61,295 nucleotides of DNA from Legionellales bacterium (GTDB lineage Bacteria > Pseudomonadota > Gammaproteobacteria > Comchoanobacterales > Comchoanobacteraceae): contig PBNF01000022.1 in assembly GCA_002722995.1 (NCBI GenBank), positions 1-61,295 of the forward strand, written 5' to 3'. Every line of letters starts with the position of its first letter. Positions within the stretch are counted from its first letter, which is position 1. The notes under the pieces are model-generated. The model ran no database searches and was not told the DNA's origin. It saw nothing but the letters and a program-made list of their open reading frames with translations. The position numbers and the translations under genes were made by a program. Of this stretch, positions 48,278 to 56,720 are shown piece after piece.

Positions 48278-48310
48278 ATGAAACTCAACCCCTTGACCCT
48301 GGAGAATCTA

Positions 48311-48339
48311 TTGCATGGATCAAACATTCGTCTTATAAT
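48311..48339 (+). promoter_or_regulatory. Sigma70-type promoter of the exported Cys protein gene
   Basis: TTGCAT (48311-48316), a 17-base spacer and TATAAT (48334-48339), about 30 bases upstream of the ATG at 48370. Confidence 0.6.
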
Positions 48340-48369
48340 TAAATCACGAAAATGACGCTAGGCTGTTAC

Positions 48370-48873
48370 ATGCACACGACCCAATGGAAACCTTATATTT
48401 TGTCTCTATTCATTGTGTTTTTAACGCTTTTTAATTGGGTGCATGTCCATGCTCATACCGATCATAAGACGTATCAAACCTATTGCCCTCAAACTGCAGA
48501 GCTCATCAAAAATCAAAACCATATTTGGGGCACACGTACAAAATGGCAGTCCTTTTCACCCTCATTTTCAAAACAATTAACCCAGTTTAAAGGTGCACAG
48601 TGGCGGGGCCAACATATAGGTAAGCTTTTATGCATTTACTCAGACAATACTTCTTATACGTTCCCTGTTTCACTGGCCGCTCCCTTTTTGTCACATAAAC
48701 CTCAAGGAGAGCATTGGAAACGAAATGCAACAGACGCGACACTTTATAATTGTTTATCCAGCCGCATTCAAGATTGCCCTATCATGGCGATTCAAGAGCA
48801 TGAGAATACTTTAAACTCTCCTGAGAAGGTAAAAGATTTTCTGGAGAGTATTAAAAATACACCTGAATCTTAA
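48370..48873 (+). CDS. Exported Cys-containing protein, Legionellales type
   Basis: The 167-aa product has a signal peptide or anchor (about residues 6-29, ending VHVHA) and a domain with regularly placed Cys and Trp: YCPQTAELIK, KWQSFSPSFSKQLTQFKGAQW, IGKLLCIYSD, LYNCLSSRIQDCPIM. Small exported proteins with this pattern are common in Legionella and Coxiella; some are reported as secretion-system associated (EirA-like). That link is from memory and unproven here. ATG 48370 is chosen (AGG upstream) over 48352. Confidence 0.6.
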   Translation: MHTTQWKPYILSLFIVFLTLFNWVHVHAHTDHKTYQTYCPQTAELIKNQNHIWGTRTKWQSFSPSFSKQLTQFKGAQWRGQHIGKLLCIYSDNTSYTFPVSLAAPFLSHKPQGEHWKRNATDATLYNCLSSRIQDCPIMAIQEHENTLNSPEKVKDFLESIKNTPES

Positions 48874-48977
48874 ACACTGATCAAAGGTTTTAAGGATTAT
48901 GTAGAGCCTCACTTATCAGACCATGTTGGCCTGATGGGCCCTTAATTTAAGTATCCCTTAATAAAAAGAAGCTATTA

Positions 48978-49024
48978 TTGACATCAATAGCTGAATATCG
49001 ACTATGCTTACTTATACTTATAAT
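48978..49024 (+). promoter_or_regulatory. Candidate promoter of the PARG-domain protein gene
   Basis: A perfect TTGACA (48978-48983) with TATGCT 19 bases later (49003-49008) and a TATACTTATAAT string further on (49013-49024). Spacing is not ideal, so the exact -10 is uncertain. Confidence 0.4.
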
Positions 49025-49041
49025 ATTAAAAAGATACTTTT

Positions 49042-52000
49042 ATGAAATTTATTCAATTCAGAGATCCATCAGAAATTCAGGCGGGGCAAGAGATCCTTTT
49101 CAGACAACCGTGCTATGGTCAGACCCAGAATCTACTGGATCAATTTAAAAATAACCAAGCTTATACTTATTATGGGCAGGAATGGAGATGGGGATCAAAG
49201 AAAGATCGAGCCCATCTATCGGGGGTTCGTCATAATGCTGATGTAAGTCAACGCCTAATAGCAACTTTAGATTATTCTCAAAATAATAATTTACATTCTC
49301 CAACAGGCCCTGATTTCAGACGTAACATGCCTCAATTTCTAATACCTCAATACAGAGCACGACCTGCCCCTCCCATTTCTACTCAAACAAGCACTCAATC
49401 CTATGTTGTCCATAATCGTGGTGCTGGAACATTACCGTTATCCGATCAGTATAATGATCAGAGCACATTGTATGTTGTATTGAATCTTGCCAATGCTTTC
49501 ACTCCTGGTGGCAGCGCAGAAGTGCCTGATACCGGTGTTGCACAAGAAGAAAGCCTCATTCGCCACTCAAATGCATTACTTCATATGCCCATGGGAACCT
49601 ATGGAGATCCTGGCCGAAGAAACCCCTTTGATCGTCAAGATCTATCCTCCCCGCTGGCTGAAGCAGGCGGAACTTACCGGCTCGATAATTTAAGCTTTAT
49701 TGATAGCACAAGCAAAACACATACCTCTAACTGCTCTATGATTTTTGCAGCAGCGCCTGATTTAAGAAACAAAGTGGGCGGGCAAGCTCAAAAAGACAGT
49801 CTATGCACCCATCAAGGCTTTAATAATTTTACAGCTGCAGTGCTCAACAATATTCGCATGACTTTAGCGCATACAAAAGTATTAGCCAAAAGCAACACTG
49901 ATCTAAATATTGAGTTGGATTTAGGCGCATTAGGCTGTGGGGTTTTTCAAAACCCAAGCTTATGGGTTTCTGCATTATATCGAATGGCCTTGGACGAATT
50001 TTTTGAGGAGAATGAAAGCTTAAAGGCTCAAATAAATGTCTCATTTTCAATCTTAGGCGACGATAATTTAGGGGAAACTTTTCGACGCATGATGAATGCT
50101 GATATCAACGAGGTTCAATCATACCTAACCTATGCATCAGATGATTGGCTCAATGCTTTAGATCAACTCAAAGGAGAAGGCGACTATCAGCCCAACCGAA
50201 ACCATGCAGACCAACATCGAGCACAGGCACAAGCACTTGAATTAAAAGAACAAACCATCACACCTGAAATGCTTCGATACCGCAGTACTCAAAACATTAA
50301 AATCGATCTCAAAGCACCAAATACAGGCGTTCAACAAGTTCAAATTGTATCAACAGATTCAAGCCCTCTGAACTTTAAAAACATTGGGCTCTCAATTCTA
50401 GCGTTTGTCTGCTCAGCTCTATTATTCACTACACCCACATTAGATCTAACGGTCTTGATAGGTGCAAGCATCCTGGCTGTGTTGGGATTAGGGCTTTCAA
50501 TATTCAGTGTTTACAAAGCTTTAAAGCCTTTCAATCCATGCACTCAATTCAGTGATTTAAATCAAATCGGAGGTCTTTGTTACCAGGGTACATCCTGCTA
50601 TTTAGCTTTTCCTGATCTACACGATGAAGCCACTTTACAAGCTATATTCACCCCCCTAGGGCACCAAGCTTATTGTAATAGGTTCCGTAAACTGGTACAG
50701 CCTCTCTTAGAGAACAATCCAAGGATGACTGATACAATCAAGCGCGCTCTACAGGCTGCAGGCCATCCTCAACATCTTTATGAGCCGCTATTGACATCGA
50801 TTCAGCATTCGCTCGACACACCTGACGATACCACTCTGATTGATATTAACAAACAACTACATTATGGCAGCACTGAGTATGAACAGCAGTTGATCGCTTC
50901 TACCAAAGATTTATATAACAACCCCAATCGCACTCCCCTTGAAGAAGAATACTTAAAACAACAACAGCGTTACTTTCAATACAGTGGATTGATTTCAGTA
51001 CAGATAGAAGATCTGATTGCGATAGGCTTTTCTAATCCTCAAACACTTCAATTAATGGGATACTCTCAAAAAGCTATTTTAGAAGCTTATAGCGCTCATC
51101 CGGAACTACAAGAAAATCTCCCAAGGAGTACGCAACTACACCTTCAATTCAAAGCCAATACATCCTTCGATGATATCAATCAAAAATATTGTAATGCAGG
51201 ATTTTTTTCAAGCAAGCCCTCTAATTTAATTGAGCTTTTTAAAGAAGACTGCCCTCCTCATCAGCAAATCAACCCTATGTATCATACAATCCAAGATCTA
51301 AGCGCCGTAACCCATAAAAGTTTAAACGAAATTGTATCCCAATTCAGTCAATCCAGCCAAGATCATCCTCAATTATGCGAACAACAATTGCTTTTTTTGT
51401 TAAAAATTCAAACCCCTATTCATCAGCTGGTGAATCGTCCAGGATTTAATGCTCAGGCCGTTAAACAAGCCCTTCTCAAAACAGAGCGCTATGGCATTCA
51501 AGTTGAGTTTCAGAATCATGATTTTGCCGTTTGTTTACAGATGGGACTTAAATCCAATGACATCAAAATGATTGCGAAGGATTCATTTAGCTCAGCTCTA
51601 ACTGCGTACTTAAACTCCAAGGAAGATCCAACAAATTTAAATTCTGAAAGAATGAAGTACTGCGTTAATCAAGGGGTATGTTTTAAAGATATTTCAGAGG
51701 CCCTAACAGGACAAAATCCAAATCAATTACGTGATCAGTACTTTACTGCGCTCTCCACAATGGAACCTTCTCAATTCAAAGAAATTATGCTGCATTCTTC
51801 AGACACTGAAAAAACAGGTCAAACACAGTGTATAAATCCCACTGAGCATTTAAAGCGTGCACTTGAGTGCTATGTACAACCTAAAACCCTCTTGATTCTA
51901 TTTGAAAATCTTCAACCTGCAAAATCTAGCGCAGAATTAGCTGATCAATTGTTTGAATTAATACCTCAGGTTCAATGGGAGGGGGATGATCATCCATCGA

Positions 52001-53313
52001 AGTTAGAAGCCTTGAAAAAGGTCATCTGTTTTGTGCTCGAGCACCGTCCAAACCCTACAGGATTATTTGAACAATCTCAGAGAGCCTATAACAATGACGA
52101 GATAGAAACCAGCATAGACTTTAAGCAATGGTTTGAAAGCTCATGTCATACAACAAAAGTAATACGCTTAAAACAAATAAAAGCAAATCAACAAGCATTC
52201 GAGAAGAATCAACAAGCACTCCATCAAAATCAACAAGCATTCGAGAAGAATCAACAAGCACTCGATCAGAATCAAGCTACTTTAAAACAACAAGTACACT
52301 CTTTTGATCGGCCGGAAACCAGCACTCAAACAACACAATTATGTTCACAACAAGCGAGATTACATCGAAAAGCTGCACAATATTTTGAAACTCAAGCATC
52401 ATTAGCACTCCGTCAAGAATCATTAGCACTCCGTCAAGAATCATTAGAACTCCATCAAGGCCAACTAGAAAAAAGCATTAATAAAGCAAATGGATTTCCA
52501 TTTAAATCTGAAGGATTCACACTCACCGATTTTAAAGAAGCTGATTATTCTGCTGACGAGTTAGGTCAAAAGCTTTCTGGATTTGGTTACGCTTTAGAGG
52601 ATTTAATCGAAGCCCTTAGATCAGACCCAACCCCCTATTGGTTTGAAGTGGCAGTGACTGCAGGGATTTCTTTTGATTCATTAGACTTCATGGCAGGCAA
52701 TGCAGAGGTTACCGCTGCATTCATTCAGCATCTTTCAAATTCAAACTTTCAGCACGTTAAGGCGCGATATTCCGAGGCTATTCATCAGAGTCTGAATGTT
52801 AAGCAGTCCATTTATAATGAATTAATCAACCACGGGATTTCTCTGAAGGTTTTGATACAAATGACTAATATTACATACGATGAGCTTAAGGAATACACAA
52901 CACCTCAATTCTGGATATTTACAACAAGACAATTTTCTGATGAAGACATTCTTACAGCAATAACCTCTATCATGACCGATGAGTCATCGGTTTCAGCGGA
53001 ATTTCTGGAAGAACTATCTGGTCGTGGATTTAATCACCTACCAGACATGAGCATTATTCCTGGATTTATCGATTTAGAAGCATCTACTCAAGCGCACAAT
53101 CAAACCACTGCAGGCGCTGATTCATTAACAGGGGATATGGTACTTGACGACCCATCAGTTTTTCAAGCCGACTCAGCTCAGTCAACAGATAGCCTTCGAC
53201 CCGTGACAGCTCAAGATGTGCGGCCCCATCCAGAATCAATGCCACCTCAAGATGAAGGTAGAGTGACTCAACCCGGGCCCGATAAAGATAAAATACAATC
53301 GAAATCCCCCTGA
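49042..53313 (+). CDS. Giant protein with microbial PARG-type macrodomain, membrane hairpin and coiled coil
   Basis: The 1423-aa product. Residues about 15-350 match the bacterial poly(ADP-ribose) glycohydrolase family (DUF2263/TIGR02452): NLANAFTPGGSAEVPDTG followed by VAQEESLIRHS at 149-176, and LGALGCGVFQNP near 294-304. The family normally has GGG then QEE; here the third Gly is Ser158 and QEE is at 168-170. A hairpin of two membrane segments lies at about 449-465 and 469-491. A long helical region follows, with heptad repeats encoded at 52186-52290 and 52399-52461, then more helices and an acidic tail. Inference: a membrane-tethered ADP-ribosylation-reversing protein aimed at host targets. 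No near-full-length homologue is known to me. Confidence 0.75.
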   Translation: MKFIQFRDPSEIQAGQEILFRQPCYGQTQNLLDQFKNNQAYTYYGQEWRWGSKKDRAHLSGVRHNADVSQRLIATLDYSQNNNLHSPTGPDFRRNMPQFLIPQYRARPAPPISTQTSTQSYVVHNRGAGTLPLSDQYNDQSTLYVVLNLANAFTPGGSAEVPDTGVAQEESLIRHSNALLHMPMGTYGDPGRRNPFDRQDLSSPLAEAGGTYRLDNLSFIDSTSKTHTSNCSMIFAAAPDLRNKVGGQAQKDSLCTHQGFNNFTAAVLNNIRMTLAHTKVLAKSNTDLNIELDLGALGCGVFQNPSLWVSALYRMALDEFFEENESLKAQINVSFSILGDDNLGETFRRMMNADINEVQSYLTYASDDWLNALDQLKGEGDYQPNRNHADQHRAQAQALELKEQTITPEMLRYRSTQNIKIDLKAPNTGVQQVQIVSTDSSPLNFKNIGLSILAFVCSALLFTTPTLDLTVLIGASILAVLGLGLSIFSVYKALKPFNPCTQFSDLNQIGGLCYQGTSCYLAFPDLHDEATLQAIFTPLGHQAYCNRFRKLVQPLLENNPRMTDTIKRALQAAGHPQHLYEPLLTSIQHSLDTPDDTTLIDINKQLHYGSTEYEQQLIASTKDLYNNPNRTPLEEEYLKQQQRYFQYSGLISVQIEDLIAIGFSNPQTLQLMGYSQKAILEAYSAHPELQENLPRSTQLHLQFKANTSFDDINQKYCNAGFFSSKPSNLIELFKEDCPPHQQINPMYHTIQDLSAVTHKSLNEIVSQFSQSSQDHPQLCEQQLLFLLKIQTPIHQLVNRPGFNAQAVKQALLKTERYGIQVEFQNHDFAVCLQMGLKSNDIKMIAKDSFSSALTAYLNSKEDPTNLNSERMKYCVNQGVCFKDISEALTGQNPNQLRDQYFTALSTMEPSQFKEIMLHSSDTEKTGQTQCINPTEHLKRALECYVQPKTLLILFENLQPAKSSAELADQLFELIPQVQWEGDDHPSKLEALKKVICFVLEHRPNPTGLFEQSQRAYNNDEIETSIDFKQWFESSCHTTKVIRLKQIKANQQAFEKNQQALHQNQQAFEKNQQALDQNQATLKQQVHSFDRPETSTQTTQLCSQQARLHRKAAQYFETQASLALRQESLALRQESLELHQGQLEKSINKANGFPFKSEGFTLTDFKEADYSADELGQKLSGFGYALEDLIEALRSDPTPYWFEVAVTAGISFDSLDFMAGNAEVTAAFIQHLSNSNFQHVKARYSEAIHQSLNVKQSIYNELINHGISLKVLIQMTNITYDELKEYTTPQFWIFTTRQFSDEDILTAITSIMTDESSVSAEFLEELSGRGFNHLPDMSIIPGFIDLEASTQAHNQTTAGADSLTGDMVLDDPSVFQADSAQSTDSLRPVTAQDVRPHPESMPPQDEGRVTQPGPDKDKIQSKSP
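52186..52290 (+). repeat. 21-bp heptad repeats, first block
   Basis: Five 21-bp units encoding heptads of the form NQQAFEK / NQQALHQ. Units 1 and 3 are identical, so a 42-bp unit has been duplicated. They form a coiled coil. Confidence 0.85.
52399..52461 (+). repeat. 21-bp heptad repeats, second block
   Basis: Three 21-bp units (two identical, one diverged) encoding SLALRQE-type heptads. The fresh identity suggests slippage-driven length change. Confidence 0.8.
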
Positions 53314-53450
53314 AGATCTTTGATTGATCCGGTGGCACCGTTGATCTATGTTGGGTATTCTATATTGATAAAACGCAGTCTAACTTATATAAATGGTTAA
53401 CCTTCAATGCATCCAACACTGATATATAGACGTTTTAAGTCAACCATCGG

Positions 53451-54356
53451 TTACACACACAAGGTAGGACGCAGTCTATCTGGAATAGTTAATCCTTGAG
53501 TAGGCATCCCTTGCCCAGGGATTATTTTTAAATCACTCTGAGAGAGTTCAGACACATGAATTAACAAAGATTCTCTCACCCCTCTTGCCTCAAAATGACA
53601 ATCATCAGGCGCTAAATAAGGCACGCAGATCACACACTGGAGGGTTTGATTGTCATGTAAGACCATCATTCCAATCTCACAAGATAAAGCACTGAAAACA
53701 GATTGAATACGCTGCATCTCAGATTCACTCAATGAAGCTGAGATGGGTCCTGAATTCGTATATTCGCTGGTATAATATGCATTTAAAACGCGTTGCACAC
53801 ATAACCAACGCCCTGACTGAGGCACCGATTCTTTCCAGTATTCAATCAAATGAGACAGCCCTGCCTGCCCAGCCTGTGCAGACAACTGCCACTTTTGATC
53901 AAAAGATTGGCTTGATGCCTGCATTGAGATATCTTGAGGCTCAATGAGGCAGGATAAACCTTGTGAGTGACATATATCGATCACATAAGGCCATTGAAGG
54001 TTAATTTCATGTAAGTCCAAGGGATTGATTAATCTAACCTTCAAATGAGGCAGCACAGCCCACAAACTGATCCAAGATTGTTTAAAATACTGCGTTTCTG
54101 AGATTGAACCCACTTCAAGGGAACAACACTGAGACCACGGCTGCGTATTTATGATTCCTTGACACAACGTGGGTTCATCTATATCTGGAAGCATTAAATG
54201 CCCTGACCATTGACCCTGTTCATCTAAATGAATCACCCATTGAGCATGCATCAATGCTACTGGGGTATAATGATGTATCTCAACCCCTAAATAATCAGCC
54301 TGCTGAATTAAAGCATGAGCCCAATCACTCAATTTCTCTGCAATCAGAAGAATCAT
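53451..54356 (-). CDS. Partner of ATP-grasp ligase, degenerate ATP-grasp-like
   Basis: The 301-aa product is not recognised outright. Its start (MILLIAEKLSDWAHALIQQA) and the middle segment YFKQSWISLWAVLPHLKVRLINPLD resemble the N-terminal domain of RimK/graspetide-type ATP-grasp proteins, which read Q-x-W-x-S-L-L-x-x-L-P then a V-x-N-P strand. The catalytic C-terminal Glu-x-Asn motif is absent: the corresponding place reads LQCVICVPYL. Likely a leader-binding or structural partner of the upstream ligase. Its ATG overlaps the ligase stop (ATGA), so the two are coupled. Confidence 0.5.
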   Translation of the reverse strand: MILLIAEKLSDWAHALIQQADYLGVEIHHYTPVALMHAQWVIHLDEQGQWSGHLMLPDIDEPTLCQGIINTQPWSQCCSLEVGSISETQYFKQSWISLWAVLPHLKVRLINPLDLHEINLQWPYVIDICHSQGLSCLIEPQDISMQASSQSFDQKWQLSAQAGQAGLSHLIEYWKESVPQSGRWLCVQRVLNAYYTSEYTNSGPISASLSESEMQRIQSVFSALSCEIGMMVLHDNQTLQCVICVPYLAPDDCHFEARGVRESLLIHVSELSQSDLKIIPGQGMPTQGLTIPDRLRPTLCV

Positions 54357-55234
54357 CCTACAACACACCCCTTAAAGTAATGACATATTGCATCACTTAA
54401 AGCTCGGTCTTCTGAACGGCGCTCAAAGAAATCAAACCCTGGAGCAGTATTCACCTCTAAGATAAACCATTCTTTTGATGTATAAATTAAATCGATTCCA
54501 CTGAGCATTAAGCCTAATCGTTGTGTTAATTCGCAACAAGCTAATTCAACCGTTGTCGGCAACTGATAGTCTTTAAAATGTGCTGTGTGATCATAACGAT
54601 AATCAATAGAGGAGGATTTGATCGCCATGGCGTAACACTTTGATTGAAAAACATGCACCCTCACCTGCAAACCTTCAATGCGCCGTTGATATAAAACAGG
54701 CTCAGCCCCTTGATGATTCGGTTGAATCAGCTGTGTTAAATGGACAATAGAACGTATAGCGCTTGCAGATTTAAAAATCCAATCTCCGAGAGGGGGTTCA
54801 ACTCCAACGGATAATTGACTCATTGGCCGTTGAAATATCGTGCCTGATAATTGGCTCAATTGTTTTAATTTAGAATAGTTACTCAAGCCTGATGCGGGTC
54901 GATTGATGACAGTTGTCACACGTTGATCTAAATAATATAATGCCATGCGTTGAGCCCATTCATAGGGCCCTTGCATTAAATCTAAACAACGATTATAAAC
55001 TGCTGCAATGGATTCATGCGCAATAAACCAATCGAATTGTTTGTGCCGCCAGCCCTCAGGGTGACACATTAAACTAGACCCTAATTCACGCTGATCAAAC
55101 CAAAGCACAGGCACATCTGAAGCCATTAAATGTGTCGCCAAATAACCCAAAACAGAATCTTCAAGCATGCCGATTAATACAACAACAGCATTTGGCTGAG
55201 TGATATGAAGATTTTCAGATAATAATTGATTCAT
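54353..55234 (-). CDS. RimK/graspetide-type ATP-grasp ligase
   Basis: ATP-grasp enzymes activate a carboxylate as acyl-phosphate and join it to an amine or hydroxyl. The 293-aa product shows the fold: VINRPASGLSNYSKLKQLSQL (linker after the N-domain), DWIFKSASAIRS (ATP-binding Lys), PVLYQRRIEGLQVRVHVF (substrate-binding RxHV), and SGIDLIYTSKEWFILEVNTAPGFDFFE (metal-binding E-x-N and the closing PGF...FE). Start ATG 55234; the frame upstream to 55387 is not protein-like for this family. The peptide encoded at 55440-55577 lies upstream and the partner overlaps downstream. Inference: modifies that peptide, making side-chain ester or amide links. Confidence 0.8.
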   Translation of the reverse strand: MNQLLSENLHITQPNAVVVLIGMLEDSVLGYLATHLMASDVPVLWFDQRELGSSLMCHPEGWRHKQFDWFIAHESIAAVYNRCLDLMQGPYEWAQRMALYYLDQRVTTVINRPASGLSNYSKLKQLSQLSGTIFQRPMSQLSVGVEPPLGDWIFKSASAIRSIVHLTQLIQPNHQGAEPVLYQRRIEGLQVRVHVFQSKCYAMAIKSSSIDYRYDHTAHFKDYQLPTTVELACCELTQRLGLMLSGIDLIYTSKEWFILEVNTAPGFDFFERRSEDRALSDAICHYFKGCVVG

Positions 55235-55439
55235 ATTTAAAATGCAGTAAACCTTGATTAAGATGATTTCAAAACACAACCACTTGAAGTCAATGAGTGC
55301 TCTGAAACTGACTGAACACCGCATCAGGAGATATAGGACCACACAATCAGATCTCAATAGATTTATAATGCAGCACTTGATCATCAAATGTTATGTTCTG
55401 ACTCAAAGTCCATTGACAACAATGAGGCTGTCTTATGAT

Positions 55440-55577
55440 TTAAAACAATGTATAAGTAGAGGATTCCATTGAAGGCCAGGCACATATATCGTCTTTCCCT
55501 TCTTTACCCTCTTTACCATCTTTTGATTTCAGTTGATGCTTATGGTATGTGACCAATTGTTGAATAGAATGATCCAT
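55440..55577 (-). CDS. Short peptide, candidate precursor of an ATP-grasp-modified peptide
   Basis: Encodes about 45 residues (one more if ATG 55580 is used). The start has a strong GAGGAG ribosome binding site seven bases away. Layout: a helical N-terminal part (DHSIQQLVTYHKHQLKS), a charged Gly/Lys/Glu/Asp stretch with DGKEGKEGKDD, and a tail ICAWPSMESSTYTLF. Acidic residues, Lys, Ser and Thr suitable for macrocyclisation are concentrated in the last 26 residues. It begins 15 bases after an exported protein gene and precedes an ATP-grasp ligase and its partner. Leader-core organisation is inferred; no known precursor family matches. Confidence 0.6.
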   Translation of the reverse strand: MDHSIQQLVTYHKHQLKSKDGKEGKEGKDDICAWPSMESSTYTLF

Positions 55578-55592
55578 CATAAAACTCCTCGG

Positions 55593-56144
55593 TTAAGATT
55601 TGTGAATGATACGCCCATTATAGACAGGCCCTGTACACTGAGCCTGATCATATAACCAGACTTCACCCGAGGATTGCTCAAATGTAATACCGCCTTTAAT
55701 TTGAGCACTGTTCTTCAATATGACTTGATTAACACTCGATGCTCCAGATGATCGTACGGTGATAGATGGCGCTGTACTTCCTGACAACTCAATATGATTT
55801 GAGGCAATCACAATCGGTTGCTTAAAATGAACATGAGCTGCGGTCAAATCGCCCATGATATGAGCTGCACCTTCAACAGTTCCATGATTCAACCGGCACA
55901 CCCCTTGTACGGTTAAGGTATTAAAATGAAAATCATGTGCTTCTAACATCCCTTGAATCGTTGTATCTGATTTAACTTGAGTGCCTTCAATAAAAGTATG
56001 CCCCATGCCTTGTATCTGTTCAGTCGTGCCTGCGTCACAACGCACATACCCTGCACCTTGACGACAGACTAAATGGTCCGCCATCGTGTTGTGCATGGAG
56101 ATTAAACCCAAACCTAAACAAACAGTTTGCTTGATCCAGTTCAT
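55593..56144 (-). CDS. Exported beta-repeat protein
   Basis: The 183-aa product has a signal peptide (MNWIKQTVCLGLGLISMHNTMA) and short beta-strand repeats (TTIQGMLEAHDFHFNTLTVQG, GTVEGAAHIMGDLTAAHVHF, ILKNSAQIKGGITF), like bactofilin or right-handed beta-helix adhesin-type proteins. Four Cys are present. ATG 56144 is preferred by spacing to GGAG. It is the first gene of the presumed operon with the short peptide, the ligase and the partner. Function unknown; could be the target or carrier of the peptide. Confidence 0.6.
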   Translation of the reverse strand: MNWIKQTVCLGLGLISMHNTMADHLVCRQGAGYVRCDAGTTEQIQGMGHTFIEGTQVKSDTTIQGMLEAHDFHFNTLTVQGVCRLNHGTVEGAAHIMGDLTAAHVHFKQPIVIASNHIELSGSTAPSITVRSSGASSVNQVILKNSAQIKGGITFEQSSGEVWLYDQAQCTGPVYNGRIIHKS

Positions 56145-56274
56145 CATTGCTCCTTTCAATGCTCACTAACTCCTTCAGCATAGATGCTAAGATCATAGAA
56201 GAATACCGTATCAACAATATTCAATACGCTATAGAGACACAACCCTCTATTTTAGCTGTAATCGTCGACTCGCT

Positions 56275-56655
56275 TTACTCTGACGATTTCACAGACATTA
56301 AACCCACTTCAGCTAATGTCTCTTCAAATATATCTTGTAGCAGGGGTTTTTTCATCACAGCATCAAATAGTTCTGCACAGTCCAATGGTACATGTGCTGT
56401 TAGGGCTACAATTTTAGTTTTGGGCTGTAATAAATTAGACGTTGAATCACGCAGCTTTTGAGTGACTTCATCTCCTCGAATATCAGGCAAGCCTAAATCC
56501 ATCAAGATCAAGTCATAATTTGAATCTTCTTTTAAACGATCTAGCGCAGCTTGCCCACATTCAGCAAGGTCAAATTCAAATCCTAAATCTTTCATTAACC
56601 AACAAGCAACTGTTTGTGCAACTGGGGTATCTTCAACAATAAGTATACGAAGCAT
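56275..56655 (-). CDS. Single-domain response regulator (CheY-like)
   Basis: The 126-aa product is a receiver domain alone: ILIVEDTPVAQ (acidic pair), phosphoacceptor Asp in LILMDLGLPD, IVALTAH (Thr) and VMKKPL (Lys). There is no output domain. It lies between putA and the short-peptide locus in the same direction. A partner kinase is not in the window. Confidence 0.9.
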   Translation of the reverse strand: MLRILIVEDTPVAQTVACWLMKDLGFEFDLAECGQAALDRLKEDSNYDLILMDLGLPDIRGDEVTQKLRDSTSNLLQPKTKIVALTAHVPLDCAELFDAVMKKPLLQDIFEETLAEVGLMSVKSSE

Positions 56656-56720
56656 TGGAATCCTTTCTTTAAAATAAATGATAGTGCTTTTTAAAGCTTA
56701 TTGTAAAAAACATTCAAACT

